DNA of 5,485 nucleotides from an uncultured Oscillospiraceae bacterium (GTDB taxonomy: Bacteria; Bacillota; Clostridia; Oscillospirales; Oscillospiraceae). Made by a program: the position numbers and the translations under genes. Below are positions 1-5,413 of the stretch, piece by piece (within the stretch, counting starts at the first letter, position 1; each line of letters starts with the position of its first letter). The notes beneath the pieces are model-generated. The model was not told the origin of the DNA, did no database searches, and was given only the letters and a program-made list of their open reading frames with translations. The stretch spans positions 1 through 5,485 of the forward strand of contig CAJTOE010000164.1 in the NCBI GenBank assembly GCA_910577805.1, read 5' to 3'.

Positions 1-34
1 GGACCGCCGCCGCCGGCAGCAGGACATAATTCAT
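1..34 (-). CDS. Start of an unidentified gene downstream of whiA (partial, runs off the left edge)
   Basis: On the minus strand an ATG at 34–32 overlaps the whiA TGA (33–31) as ATGA, the usual layout of translationally coupled genes. The frame stays open to the window edge and reads MNYVLLPAAAV, a hydrophobic start that could be a signal peptide or first membrane helix. The whiA 3' end carries a G-rich stretch (GGAG, then GGGGCGGG) just upstream that could serve as a ribosome binding site. Only 11 residues are visible, so no function can be given. An alternative ATG at 27–25 in another frame gives a run of arginines and looks less likely. Confidence 0.4.
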   Translation of the reverse strand, partial: MNYVLLPAAAV

Positions 35-918
35 ACCCGCCCCAGCTCCAGCAGACGGCGCAGGCGGTGGTTCAGCGTGGATTTGCTCACGGGCGGCTCG
101 TGCTGTTGGGCCAGCTGGGACAGGTTATACTCCGGATACAGCAGGCGCAGCCGGGCGGCTTGCTGCAATTTGTCCGGCAGCTGGTCCAGCTGTCCGCTGG
201 CCTGGAGGCGGCGGATGGCCTCGATCTGGGTCTGGGCGGCCTCCACGGTCTTATCCAGATTGGCCGCGTCGCAGTTGACCTGACGGTTGATGCTGCCGTT
301 CAGGTCTTTTTCCAGCTTGGCGGTCATCACGCCCATGGCGGAGACGGGCGCCCCGATGGCAGTCAAAAAATCTTCAATAAAATTGCTCTGCTTGAAATAG
401 ATCATCTGACTTCCCTTCCGGGCGGAGGCCTTGGGCTGGAAGCCCTCCTCCCGCATCAGGGCCAGCAGCTCCCGTCCGGCGCTCTTATGGGAGGTGGTCA
501 GCTCCAGGTGGTAGTCCTTGGCCGGGTCGGTGACGGAGCCTCCGGCCAGAAACGCCCCCCGCAGAAAGGCGAAGCGGCAGCAGGACTCCTCCAGCACGGC
601 GAAATTTACGTGGAGGGCCAGCGCGTTGGGGTCCAGGCCGAAGGCGTGGTGGAGTTTTTTCAGCTTTTCCGGGTCGGTGACGGCCAGGGAACGCTTGCCG
701 GGGCCGTCGGAACACTGGTCAAAGGCGGTCTGAAAGGCCTTTTGGAACAGGACAGGCAGACGGCCGGCGAAGCCCTCGTGCTCGGTGATGATACGGGCCA
801 GCTGGGGGGTGAAGGTATTGCAGTGGAGCAGAACGCCATAGGCCTCCGCACGGGCACAGCACCTGCGGCTGAGACTGGTGCGGCACAGCTCGGTTTTTAC
901 GTCTCCTGCAAAGGACAT
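31..918 (-). CDS. whiA: WhiA, DNA-binding sporulation/division regulator
   Basis: A 295-residue protein of the WhiA family. These proteins join a degenerate LAGLIDADG homing-endonuclease-like N-terminal fold to a C-terminal helix-turn-helix. In Streptomyces WhiA is a transcription factor for sporulation septation; in Bacillus (YvcL) it is nucleoid-associated and affects division and chromosome segregation. Visible hallmarks are RGAFLAGGSV at about residues 120–129, the NRQVNCDAANL block at 211–221, and the C-terminal HTH at about 247–290 with SKSTLNHRLRRL. The length is slightly short for the family (usually a little over 300), but no domain is missing. The start is set by GGAGGTGA at 932–925, 6 nt before the ATG. 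The gene begins 15 nt after the yvcK stop and is followed by a possible coupled gene. Family assignment is firm; the role in this organism is inferred. Confidence 0.95.
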   Translation of the reverse strand: MSFAGDVKTELCRTSLSRRCCARAEAYGVLLHCNTFTPQLARIITEHEGFAGRLPVLFQKAFQTAFDQCSDGPGKRSLAVTDPEKLKKLHHAFGLDPNALALHVNFAVLEESCCRFAFLRGAFLAGGSVTDPAKDYHLELTTSHKSAGRELLALMREEGFQPKASARKGSQMIYFKQSNFIEDFLTAIGAPVSAMGVMTAKLEKDLNGSINRQVNCDAANLDKTVEAAQTQIEAIRRLQASGQLDQLPDKLQQAARLRLLYPEYNLSQLAQQHEPPVSKSTLNHRLRRLLELGRV

Positions 919-933
919 GGCAGCTCACCTCCG

Positions 934-1971
934 TCATTCCATAATATACCGCGATTTCCCGTGGAAAATACGCACCGCCCGCTGACGGTACAGCTCCATC
1001 ACCGCCGCGGCCAGCAGGTCCGGGTCGTGCCGGGCGTAGTTCCCGTCGCGGGAGGCCAGGGGCCGTTCCACCAGCTCCACCCCCAGGGACTTGACCCGGT
1101 CCCGGTCTACCACAATGGGGGCCGCGTCCTCCTCCTGGTAGCGCTCCACCAGGCCGGGGTGGATGGGGGCGTTGTTCACCAGGCACAGGTCCACCATGCC
1201 GGGGACCCCGTGGACCAGAAGGGCTTCCAGATGCCCGGCGGCGGTACAGCCCTCGGTCTCCCCCTCCTGGGTCATGATATTGCAGATGTACATGGTCAGC
1301 GCATCCGCCTCGGCCACCGCCTGGGCTACCCCGTCCACCAGCAGATTGGGGATCACGCTGGTGTACAGGCTCCCCGGCCCCAGGAGGATCAGGTCCGCGT
1401 CCCGGATAGCCTCCAGGGCGGCGGGCAGAGCGGCGGGATGGCTGGGAATCAGATTCACATGGTCGATGGGGCAGTCCTGCTGCTTTTTGAAGGCGAAAAT
1501 TTTCGACTCCCCGGTGATGCGCTCTCCGTTTTCAAAGACGGCCTCCAGCTGCACGTCGGCGCTGGTCACCGGAAGCACCCGGCCCGTGATGGCAAGCACC
1601 TGGCTCATCTGGGCCACGGCCTCCTCGAAGGAGCCGGTGATGCCGTTGAGGGCGGCCAGCAGCAGATTGCCGAAGGACTGTCCGGACAGGGAGCCGTCGG
1701 TGAAGCGGTAGGTGAGAAGCTCCTCCATCACCGGCTCCACGTTGGCCAGGGACTCCATGCAGTGGCGGATGTCCCCCGGCGGGGGCATTCCCAAATCCTG
1801 GCGCAGCACCCCGGAGCCGCCCCCGTCGTCGGCCACCGTCACGATGGCGGTGAGGTTTCTGGTGTAACGCTTCAGTCCCCGCAGCATGGTGGACAGGCCG
1901 GTGCCTCCGCCGATGGCCGCTACCTTGGGACCCCTCTCCCACTGACTCAAATTGGGAATCATATCCAGCAT
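934..1971 (-). CDS. yvcK: YvcK/CofD-like gluconeogenesis and envelope factor
   Basis: A 345-residue protein of the YvcK branch of the CofD (2-phospho-L-lactate transferase-like) fold. In Bacillus YvcK is needed for growth on gluconeogenic carbon sources and for normal cell shape, and it binds UDP-sugars; it is not a coenzyme F420 enzyme. Motifs seen: the N-terminal nucleotide-binding loop GGGTGLSTMLRGLK (21–34), TVADDGGGSG (45–54), PPPGDIRHC (63–71), GQSFGNLLL (97–105), GPGSLYTSVIPNLLV (198–212) and NIMTQEGET (231–239). The start has CTCCTTCC on the plus strand (GGAAGGAG in the mRNA) at 1978–1985, 6 nt before the ATG; a second ATG three codons later is less well spaced. The gene starts 19 nt after the rapZ stop, and whiA follows after 15 nt. 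Intact, with no unusual residues seen in these motifs. Confidence 0.95.
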   Translation of the reverse strand: MLDMIPNLSQWERGPKVAAIGGGTGLSTMLRGLKRYTRNLTAIVTVADDGGGSGVLRQDLGMPPPGDIRHCMESLANVEPVMEELLTYRFTDGSLSGQSFGNLLLAALNGITGSFEEAVAQMSQVLAITGRVLPVTSADVQLEAVFENGERITGESKIFAFKKQQDCPIDHVNLIPSHPAALPAALEAIRDADLILLGPGSLYTSVIPNLLVDGVAQAVAEADALTMYICNIMTQEGETEGCTAAGHLEALLVHGVPGMVDLCLVNNAPIHPGLVERYQEEDAAPIVVDRDRVKSLGVELVERPLASRDGNYARHDPDLLAAAVMELYRQRAVRIFHGKSRYIME

Positions 1972-1990
1972 GTTTCGCTCCTTCCGGCCG

Positions 1991-2851
1991 TCAGCTTCGG
2001 CCCATGTCCCGGTGCTGCTCCGATACCTGCCAGCTTTTTTCCCGCAGGCGCTGGGCCAGTGCGTGGGCGATGGCCACCGAGCGGTGGTGCCCTCCGGTGC
2101 AGCCTACGGAGATCACCAGAGAGGTCTTGCCCTCATCCACATACCGGGGCAGCAGATAGGTGACAAACTCCTCCAGCCGGTGAAGAAAATCCTCCCCCTG
2201 GCCCCCGGAGAACACGTAGTCCCGCACGCCGCTGTCCAGACCGGTGAGGGGCCGCAGCTCCGGGACGTAAAAGGGGTTGGGCAGAAAGCGCACATCAAAC
2301 ACCAGGTCGGCCTCCATGGGCAGGCCGTACTTGAAGCCGAAGGAGGACACCTGGACCTCCATAGGCACGTCGCCCCGGCCCTGGCCGGCCAGCCGGCGCA
2401 GCTCCCCCTTGAGCTTGGAGGTGGACAGATTGCTGGTGTCCACCACGGTGTCCGCCCGCTCCCGCAGGGGGGTGAGCATCTGCCGCTCCAGCGCGATGGC
2501 GCCCTCCAAAGTGTCCCGCTCCTCCGCCAGGGGGTGACTGCGGCGGGTCTCCTTATAGCGCTTGATGATGGTCTGGTCAGAGGCGTCCATGAAGAAGATG
2601 CGGTGGGCACAGTGGGCGGCGTTGAGCGCGTCCAGAGCGGCCGCCAGACCCTCTACATTGCCGCCGCTGCGGATGTCGGTGACCAGAGCCACCCGGTCGT
2701 ATTCCCCGGTGCCCGCCATGACCAGCTCGGCGAATTTGGGGATCAGGGGGACGGGCAGGTTATCCACACAGAAAAAGCCCATGTCCTCCAAAAAAGAGGC
2801 CGCTTTGCTCTTTCCGGCCCCGGACATACCGGTTACAATGATGAAATCCAT
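1991..2851 (-). CDS. rapZ: RapZ/YvcJ P-loop nucleotide-binding protein
   Basis: A 286-residue protein of the RapZ (YvcJ) family, normally about 285–295 residues. E. coli RapZ is the adaptor that directs RNase E to the sRNA GlmZ and so tunes glucosamine-6-phosphate synthesis. B. subtilis YvcJ binds and hydrolyses nucleotides and affects competence. Seen here: Walker A GMSGAGKS (8–15), a following FFCVDNLPVPLIPKF block (26–40), a Walker B-like VTDIRS (57–62), and the conserved C-terminal half with SFGFKYGLP (170–178), DVRFLPNPFY (186–195) and SVGCTGGHHRSVAIA (248–262). The start has AGAGGG in the mRNA (2865–2860), 8 nt before the ATG and 32 nt after the murB stop. Because GlmZ/RNase E control is enterobacterial, the role here is better read as an envelope-precursor or metabolic sensor; that is inference. 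Confidence 0.95.
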   Translation of the reverse strand: MDFIIVTGMSGAGKSKAASFLEDMGFFCVDNLPVPLIPKFAELVMAGTGEYDRVALVTDIRSGGNVEGLAAALDALNAAHCAHRIFFMDASDQTIIKRYKETRRSHPLAEERDTLEGAIALERQMLTPLRERADTVVDTSNLSTSKLKGELRRLAGQGRGDVPMEVQVSSFGFKYGLPMEADLVFDVRFLPNPFYVPELRPLTGLDSGVRDYVFSGGQGEDFLHRLEEFVTYLLPRYVDEGKTSLVISVGCTGGHHRSVAIAHALAQRLREKSWQVSEQHRDMGRS

Positions 2852-2883
2852 AGGTCAGACCCTCTTATTTCGATATTGTGTGC

Positions 2884-3792
2884 TTACAGGACCTTCAGCT
2901 CCAATTCCAGCTCCACGCCGGTGTCCTTCCGGACACGCTGCCGGACCTGGTCCACCAGCTCCAGCACGTCGGCCTGGGTGGCGCCGCCCTTGTTGATGAT
3001 AAATCCCGCGTGCTTCTCCGACACCTGCGCACCTCCTACACTCAGCCCCTTCAGGCCGCACTGGTCGATGAGAGCGGCGGCGTAGTGGCCCTGGGGCCGC
3101 TTGAACACGGACCCGCCGCTGGGCCACTCCAGAGGCTGGCTGGACCGGCGGCGCAGGGACAGCTCCTGCATCTGGGTGCGCAGCAGCTCAGTGGAGCCGG
3201 GGCGCAGCTCCAGCTCGCAGGAGAGGATGACGTCCTGGGTCTGGGAGAAGCGGCTGGAGCGGTACGTGAACTGGTGGTCCTTGTTGGCGACGGTGTGGAC
3301 CTCTCCGCTGGAAGTGAGAAAGCGGGTCTCAGCCACGACCTGGGCCATTTCGCCGTCGTAGGCCCCGGCGTTCATCACCACCGCGCCGCCCAGGGTGCCG
3401 GGGATGCCGTGGGCGAACACCAGGCCCTCCAGCCCGTGGTCGGCGGAGAACACCGCCAGCCGGGACAGCAGACAGCCCGCGCCGGCAAAGAGGCAGGTGG
3501 GGGAGATCTGGTCGATCTGGTTGAGCAGGGCGGTGTTGACGGCGAAGGCGTCCAGCCCATGGTCGGGGCAGAGCAGGTTGGAGCCGTTGCCCATGACGAT
3601 CAGCCGGGCGTCCATCTCCCGGCACAGACGGATGCACTGGACCATTTCCTCCTCGCTGCCGGGAAAGGCCATCAGCCGGACAGGCCCGCCGATGTGGAAG
3701 GAGGTGTGGCGGGAGAGAGGTTCGTCCACCCGCAGCTCCAGCTGGGGACAGCGGCGGCGCAGGTGATTGGCCAGTTTGTTGTAACGTTCCAT
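2884..3792 (-). CDS. murB: UDP-N-acetylenolpyruvoylglucosamine reductase MurB
   Basis: A 302-residue cytoplasmic flavoenzyme that uses NADPH to reduce UDP-GlcNAc-enolpyruvate to UDP-MurNAc, the second committed step of peptidoglycan precursor synthesis. Features in order: the FAD-binding N-terminal domain with RHTSFHIGGP (28–37) and VMGNGSNLL (66–74), GIPGTLGGAVVMNAGAYDGE (129–148), the substrate-site YRSSRF (177–182), GGSVFKRP (226–233) with the presumed catalytic Ser228, GGAQVSEKHAGFIIN (253–267), and the C-terminal GVELE with presumed acid Glu296. The length matches Gram-positive (type II) MurB. I chose the ATG at 3792–3790 because GGAAGGAG (3806–3799 in the mRNA) lies 6 nt upstream. The frame is open further upstream to 3921, but that part crosses the promoter. 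First gene of the murB–rapZ–yvcK–whiA operon, divergent from the blaI-like gene. Confidence 0.96.
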   Translation of the reverse strand: MERYNKLANHLRRRCPQLELRVDEPLSRHTSFHIGGPVRLMAFPGSEEEMVQCIRLCREMDARLIVMGNGSNLLCPDHGLDAFAVNTALLNQIDQISPTCLFAGAGCLLSRLAVFSADHGLEGLVFAHGIPGTLGGAVVMNAGAYDGEMAQVVAETRFLTSSGEVHTVANKDHQFTYRSSRFSQTQDVILSCELELRPGSTELLRTQMQELSLRRRSSQPLEWPSGGSVFKRPQGHYAAALIDQCGLKGLSVGGAQVSEKHAGFIINKGGATQADVLELVDQVRQRVRKDTGVELELELKVL

Positions 3793-3804
3793 AACGGACT
3801 CCTT

Positions 3805-3831
3805 CCTGATATTGACACATGAAAAATCAGG
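3805..3831 (-). promoter_or_regulatory. Small inverted repeat in the murB leader, touching its ribosome binding site
   Basis: CCTGAT (3805–3810) and ATCAGG (3826–3831) form a 6-bp inverted repeat with a 15-nt loop in the predicted murB 5' leader. The arm nearer the gene overlaps the first two bases of the GGAAGGAG ribosome binding site. A second, overlapping inverted repeat (AAAATC, AGG, GATTTT; 3823–3837) competes with it. The stems are short, so this may be chance. Confidence 0.25.
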
Positions 3832-3849
3832 GATTTTCCCCATGTTCTT

Positions 3850-3879
3850 ATTATGAATTAAGTTGATATGTTCTGTCAA
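3850..3879 (-). promoter_or_regulatory. Predicted sigma-A-type promoter of the murB operon
   Basis: Read on the minus strand, there is a perfect TTGACA -35 box (3879–3874), an 18-nt spacer, and a CATAAT -10 box (3855–3850; 5 of 6 to TATAAT). Transcription would begin near 3843, giving a leader of about 50 nt before the murB ATG. The surrounding DNA is AT-rich against a GC-rich background, as expected for a promoter. Not experimentally shown. Confidence 0.65.
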
Positions 3880-3937
3880 GTTCAAACTTTGCAGAAAAAA
3901 CAGGGCGGCAGCTCCCCGCAATCCGTAGATTTCCCAC

Positions 3938-3966
3938 TTGACAAAAGAGGTTTACTCTGGTAAACT
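3938..3966 (+). promoter_or_regulatory. Predicted promoter of the blaI-like/M56 operon
   Basis: A perfect TTGACA -35 box (3938–3943), a 17-nt spacer, and a TAAACT -10 box (3961–3966; 4 of 6) preceded by TGG, that is an extended -10 TGn. The start site would be near 3973, about 45 nt before the blaI-like ATG. The -10 box is the right half of operator 1, so repressor binding would block polymerase directly. It is back to back with the murB promoter; the two -35 boxes are 58 bp apart. Confidence 0.7.
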
Positions 3967-3967
3967 T
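3948..3967. promoter_or_regulatory. Palindromic operator 1, probably for the BlaI-like repressor
   Basis: GTTTAC, TCTG, GTAAAC (3950–3965) is a perfect 6-bp inverted repeat with a 4-bp centre, flanked by further partly symmetric bases. The TAC-N4-GTA core has the same geometry as known BlaI/MecI/CopY operators (TACA-NN-TGTA). It covers the spacer and -10 box of the predicted promoter. Which protein binds it is inferred from position. Confidence 0.7.
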
Positions 3968-3978
3968 CAAATAACGAG

Positions 3979-3998
3979 AGGTTTATTGAAGTAAACCT
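3979..3998. promoter_or_regulatory. Palindromic operator 2, copy of operator 1 in the 5' leader
   Basis: AGGTTTA (3979–3985) and TAAACCT (3992–3998) form a perfect 7-bp inverted repeat around TTGAAG. Aligned with operator 1 at an offset of exactly 31 bp, the 22-bp sites (3946–3967 and 3977–3998) match at 17 positions, including an identical AGAGGTTTA and GTAAAC. The 31-bp offset is close to three DNA turns, so two repressor dimers would lie on the same face. It ends 3 bp before the Shine-Dalgarno sequence. Confidence 0.7.
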
Positions 3999-4017
3999 GA
4001 CGGGAGGAGTGTTACCG

Positions 4018-4377
4018 ATGGATAAGCTGTTCGACGGCGAATTTCGCCTGCTGGAGGTGCTTTGGGAGGTCGAGACCCCAGTGAACTCCACCCGGCTGGT
4101 GGCCCTGTGCAAGGAGCGGCTGGGCTGGACTAAAAGCACGACGTATACGGTACTGCGCAAGCTGTGCCAGAAAGGGGCGGCGAAAAACGAAAACGCCCAG
4201 GTCACGCCGCTGCTCACCCGGACCCAGGCCATCCAGGCCCAGAGTGAGGAGCTGCTGTCCAGGGCGGGGAACCTGCCGCTGCTGTTCACCGCCTTTTTGA
4301 GCGGACGGAAGCTGACCCTGCAAGAGGCGGAGGAGCTGAAGCGGCTGATTGACGAGAGTCAGGAGGGAAAGGTATGA
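4018..4377 (+). CDS. BlaI/MecI/CopY-family transcriptional repressor
   Basis: A 119-residue small repressor. The family has an N-terminal winged helix that binds palindromic operators as a dimer and a C-terminal helical dimerisation tail; in BlaI and MecI the tail is cut after beta-lactam sensing. Seen here: LFDGEFRLLEVLWEV (4–18), the recognition-helix block GWTKSTTYTVLRKLCQKGA (36–54), and the C-terminal helices from about residue 70 ending LTLQEAEELKRLIDE (99–113). At the place of the staphylococcal Asn101–Phe102 cleavage pair this protein appears to have Ala92–Phe93. I chose the ATG at 4018 because GGGAGGAG (4002–4009) lies 8 nt upstream; the in-frame GTG at 4009 overlaps that site. It shares ATGA with the M56 gene. 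Two operators upstream suggest autorepression. The family is sure; a role in beta-lactam response is not shown. Confidence 0.9.
   Translation: MDKLFDGEFRLLEVLWEVETPVNSTRLVALCKERLGWTKSTTYTVLRKLCQKGAAKNENAQVTPLLTRTQAIQAQSEELLSRAGNLPLLFTAFLSGRKLTLQEAEELKRLIDESQEGKV
4361..4366 (+). promoter_or_regulatory. Ribosome binding site of the M56 gene, inside the blaI-like gene
   Basis: AGGAGG lies 7 nt before the ATG at 4374–4376 and within the last codons of the repressor gene. It fixes the M56 start at the ATGA overlap and points to coupled translation of repressor and protease. Confidence 0.8.
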
Positions 4378-5303
4378 GCTTTGCAAATTACATGATGAAC
4401 TTCGGAATTCTGGCCGGGTTTTATGCGGGGGCGATGGTGCTGCTGCGGCCAGTGCTGTTGAGGCTGTTCACGGCCCAGCAGCGGGTCATACTGTGGTGGG
4501 CCTGTGTTGGCATGTTGTATTTACCCTCCACAGCCAAATTGGTGGGACAAACGCACTTGTTTTTCCCCCACTTACAGCTTCCCGTTCACCTGGCCCAGTT
4601 GGTGACGAACCAGACCTGGCAGGAAAGCGTGGATGTATGGCCAGGACCATACTATGTTGATTTGGACCAGTGGATCAAGCCGCTGTACTTGAATATATTT
4701 TATGGAGGGGGTGCGCTCCTGATCGTATTGTGGCTGACCTACCAGACCGTTCAGGCAAACAAGCTCAGATATTTGGGGGTGGAGATTCCGAAGGATGATC
4801 CTTGCTTTCAGCGTACAAAATGTGATTTTGTAAATGAAATTTACGTGGTGGAGGGAATCCAAACCAGCTTTGTGGACGGCTTCGACAACATATTTTTGCA
4901 AAAAATATCCTCACCTCAGCGGATGTATCAAATCCTTCTCCATGAGGCGGAGCATGTCCAGCTGCGGCATGTCTATATCAAGTTTGTTTTTTCCACTCTA
5001 TTGCTCATGCACTGGTGGAACCCGCTGCTGTGGCTGGGGTTCCGGTACTTGCTCCGGGATATGGAGCTGGCCTGTGACAGTGCGGTGCTGGAAAAGCTGA
5101 ACCCTGCGGAGCGAATCGAGTACACGAAAACGCTGGTGGAGCTGGGCTGCGGGCGGCAGCTCTGGACCCAGCCGCTGTGCTTCGGGGAGTGCGACGCGGA
5201 GATACGGGTGAAGGCGGCGCTGAAGTGGAAGCCCCAGGGAATGTGGCTGAGATGGGGCCGGTTCGCCATGATGGCAGTCGTGATTTGGTTTTTCCACGGG
5301 TGA
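4374..5303 (+). CDS. M56-family (BlaR1-type) membrane zinc metallopeptidase without a sensor domain
   Basis: A 309-residue membrane protein. In BlaR1/MecR1 an extracellular penicillin-binding sensor drives a cytoplasmic-side zinc protease that leads to loss of the BlaI repressor. Visible: hydrophobic segments at about 10–30, 37–52 and 104–124, the zinc motif HEAEH (190–194), a following hydrophobic stretch (200–222, with HWWNPLLWL), and RDMELACDSAVL (228–239). Its Glu231 is spaced from His194 (37 residues) as the third zinc ligand is in S. aureus BlaR1 (His205/Glu242). A last hydrophobic segment lies at about 294–307. The protein stops two residues later, so the C-terminal sensor of about 250 residues found in BlaR1 is absent. 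The protease appears intact. The loop at about 53–103 is the only sizeable non-membrane region besides the protease. The middle of the gene is AT-richer than both ends. A MITE-like element begins 3 bp after the stop, so truncation is possible, but a natural short form is equally likely. Confidence 0.88.
   Translation: MSFANYMMNFGILAGFYAGAMVLLRPVLLRLFTAQQRVILWWACVGMLYLPSTAKLVGQTHLFFPHLQLPVHLAQLVTNQTWQESVDVWPGPYYVDLDQWIKPLYLNIFYGGGALLIVLWLTYQTVQANKLRYLGVEIPKDDPCFQRTKCDFVNEIYVVEGIQTSFVDGFDNIFLQKISSPQRMYQILLHEAEHVQLRHVYIKFVFSTLLLMHWWNPLLWLGFRYLLRDMELACDSAVLEKLNPAERIEYTKTLVELGCGRQLWTQPLCFGECDAEIRVKAALKWKPQGMWLRWGRFAMMAVVIWFFHG
4814..4832. repeat. Perfect 8-bp inverted repeat inside the M56 gene
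   Basis: TACAAAAT, GTG, ATTTTGTA is a perfect palindrome with a 3-bp centre in the AT-rich middle of the M56 coding region. It could form a small mRNA hairpin or a protein site. It does not match the two upstream operators. Its function is unknown and it may be chance in AT-rich DNA. Confidence 0.4.
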
Positions 5304-5313
5304 GGTTTCACCC
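5298..5313 (+). repeat. Short hairpin spanning the M56 stop codon and the element's left edge
   Basis: GGGTGA (5298–5303, including the TGA stop) and TCACCC (5308–5313) form a 6-bp stem with a GGTT loop. No T-tract follows, so it is not a typical intrinsic terminator. The pairing joins the end of the gene to the first bases of the repeat element. Confidence 0.35.
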
Positions 5314-5361
5314 TCATCCGTCACGCTTCGCGTGCCACCTTCCCCCGTGAGGGGGAAGGCT
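5307..5361. repeat. Left arm of the element with two hairpins
   Basis: After the terminal 16 bases there are two local hairpins. The first is CACGC-TTC-GCGTG (5322–5334). The second is CCTTCCCCC-GTGA-GGGGGAAGG (5338–5359). Each arm can therefore fold on itself or pair with the other arm. Confidence 0.75.
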
Positions 5362-5413
5362 CGGAAACTGGCAGTTACTCAAATGCGGAGTAGTATCGTT
5401 AGACGCATCGAAA

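Noticed and set aside
67..2163. A 698-codon open frame on the plus strand opposite whiA, yvcK and part of rapZ
   Set aside because: It lies antisense to three clearly recognisable genes, has low-complexity Gly/Gln/His/Val-rich composition and no domain. It is a by-product of GC-rich codon bias.
1952..3085. A 377-codon plus-strand open frame opposite rapZ and the murB 3' end
   Set aside because: Antisense to recognised genes and without any family motif; a shadow frame. The same applies to the plus-strand frame at 2878–3822 opposite murB.
3793..3921. N-terminal extension of MurB by 43 residues from an ATG at 3921
   Set aside because: It would translate through the predicted promoter and leader. 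The ATG at 3792 has a strong, well-spaced ribosome binding site and gives the usual MurB length.
4009..4017. GTG start three codons upstream for the BlaI-like repressor
   Set aside because: The GTG overlaps the Shine-Dalgarno sequence, while the ATG at 4018 has proper spacing.
3882..4289. A 135-codon minus-strand frame across the intergenic region and the blaI-like gene
   Set aside because: Antisense to the repressor and across both promoters and operators. It has no ribosome binding site that I could support and no family resemblance.
5338..5359. Intrinsic terminator for the blaI-like/M56 operon
   Set aside because: The GC-rich stem is strong but no T-tract follows on the plus strand; it is better explained as part of the repeat element.
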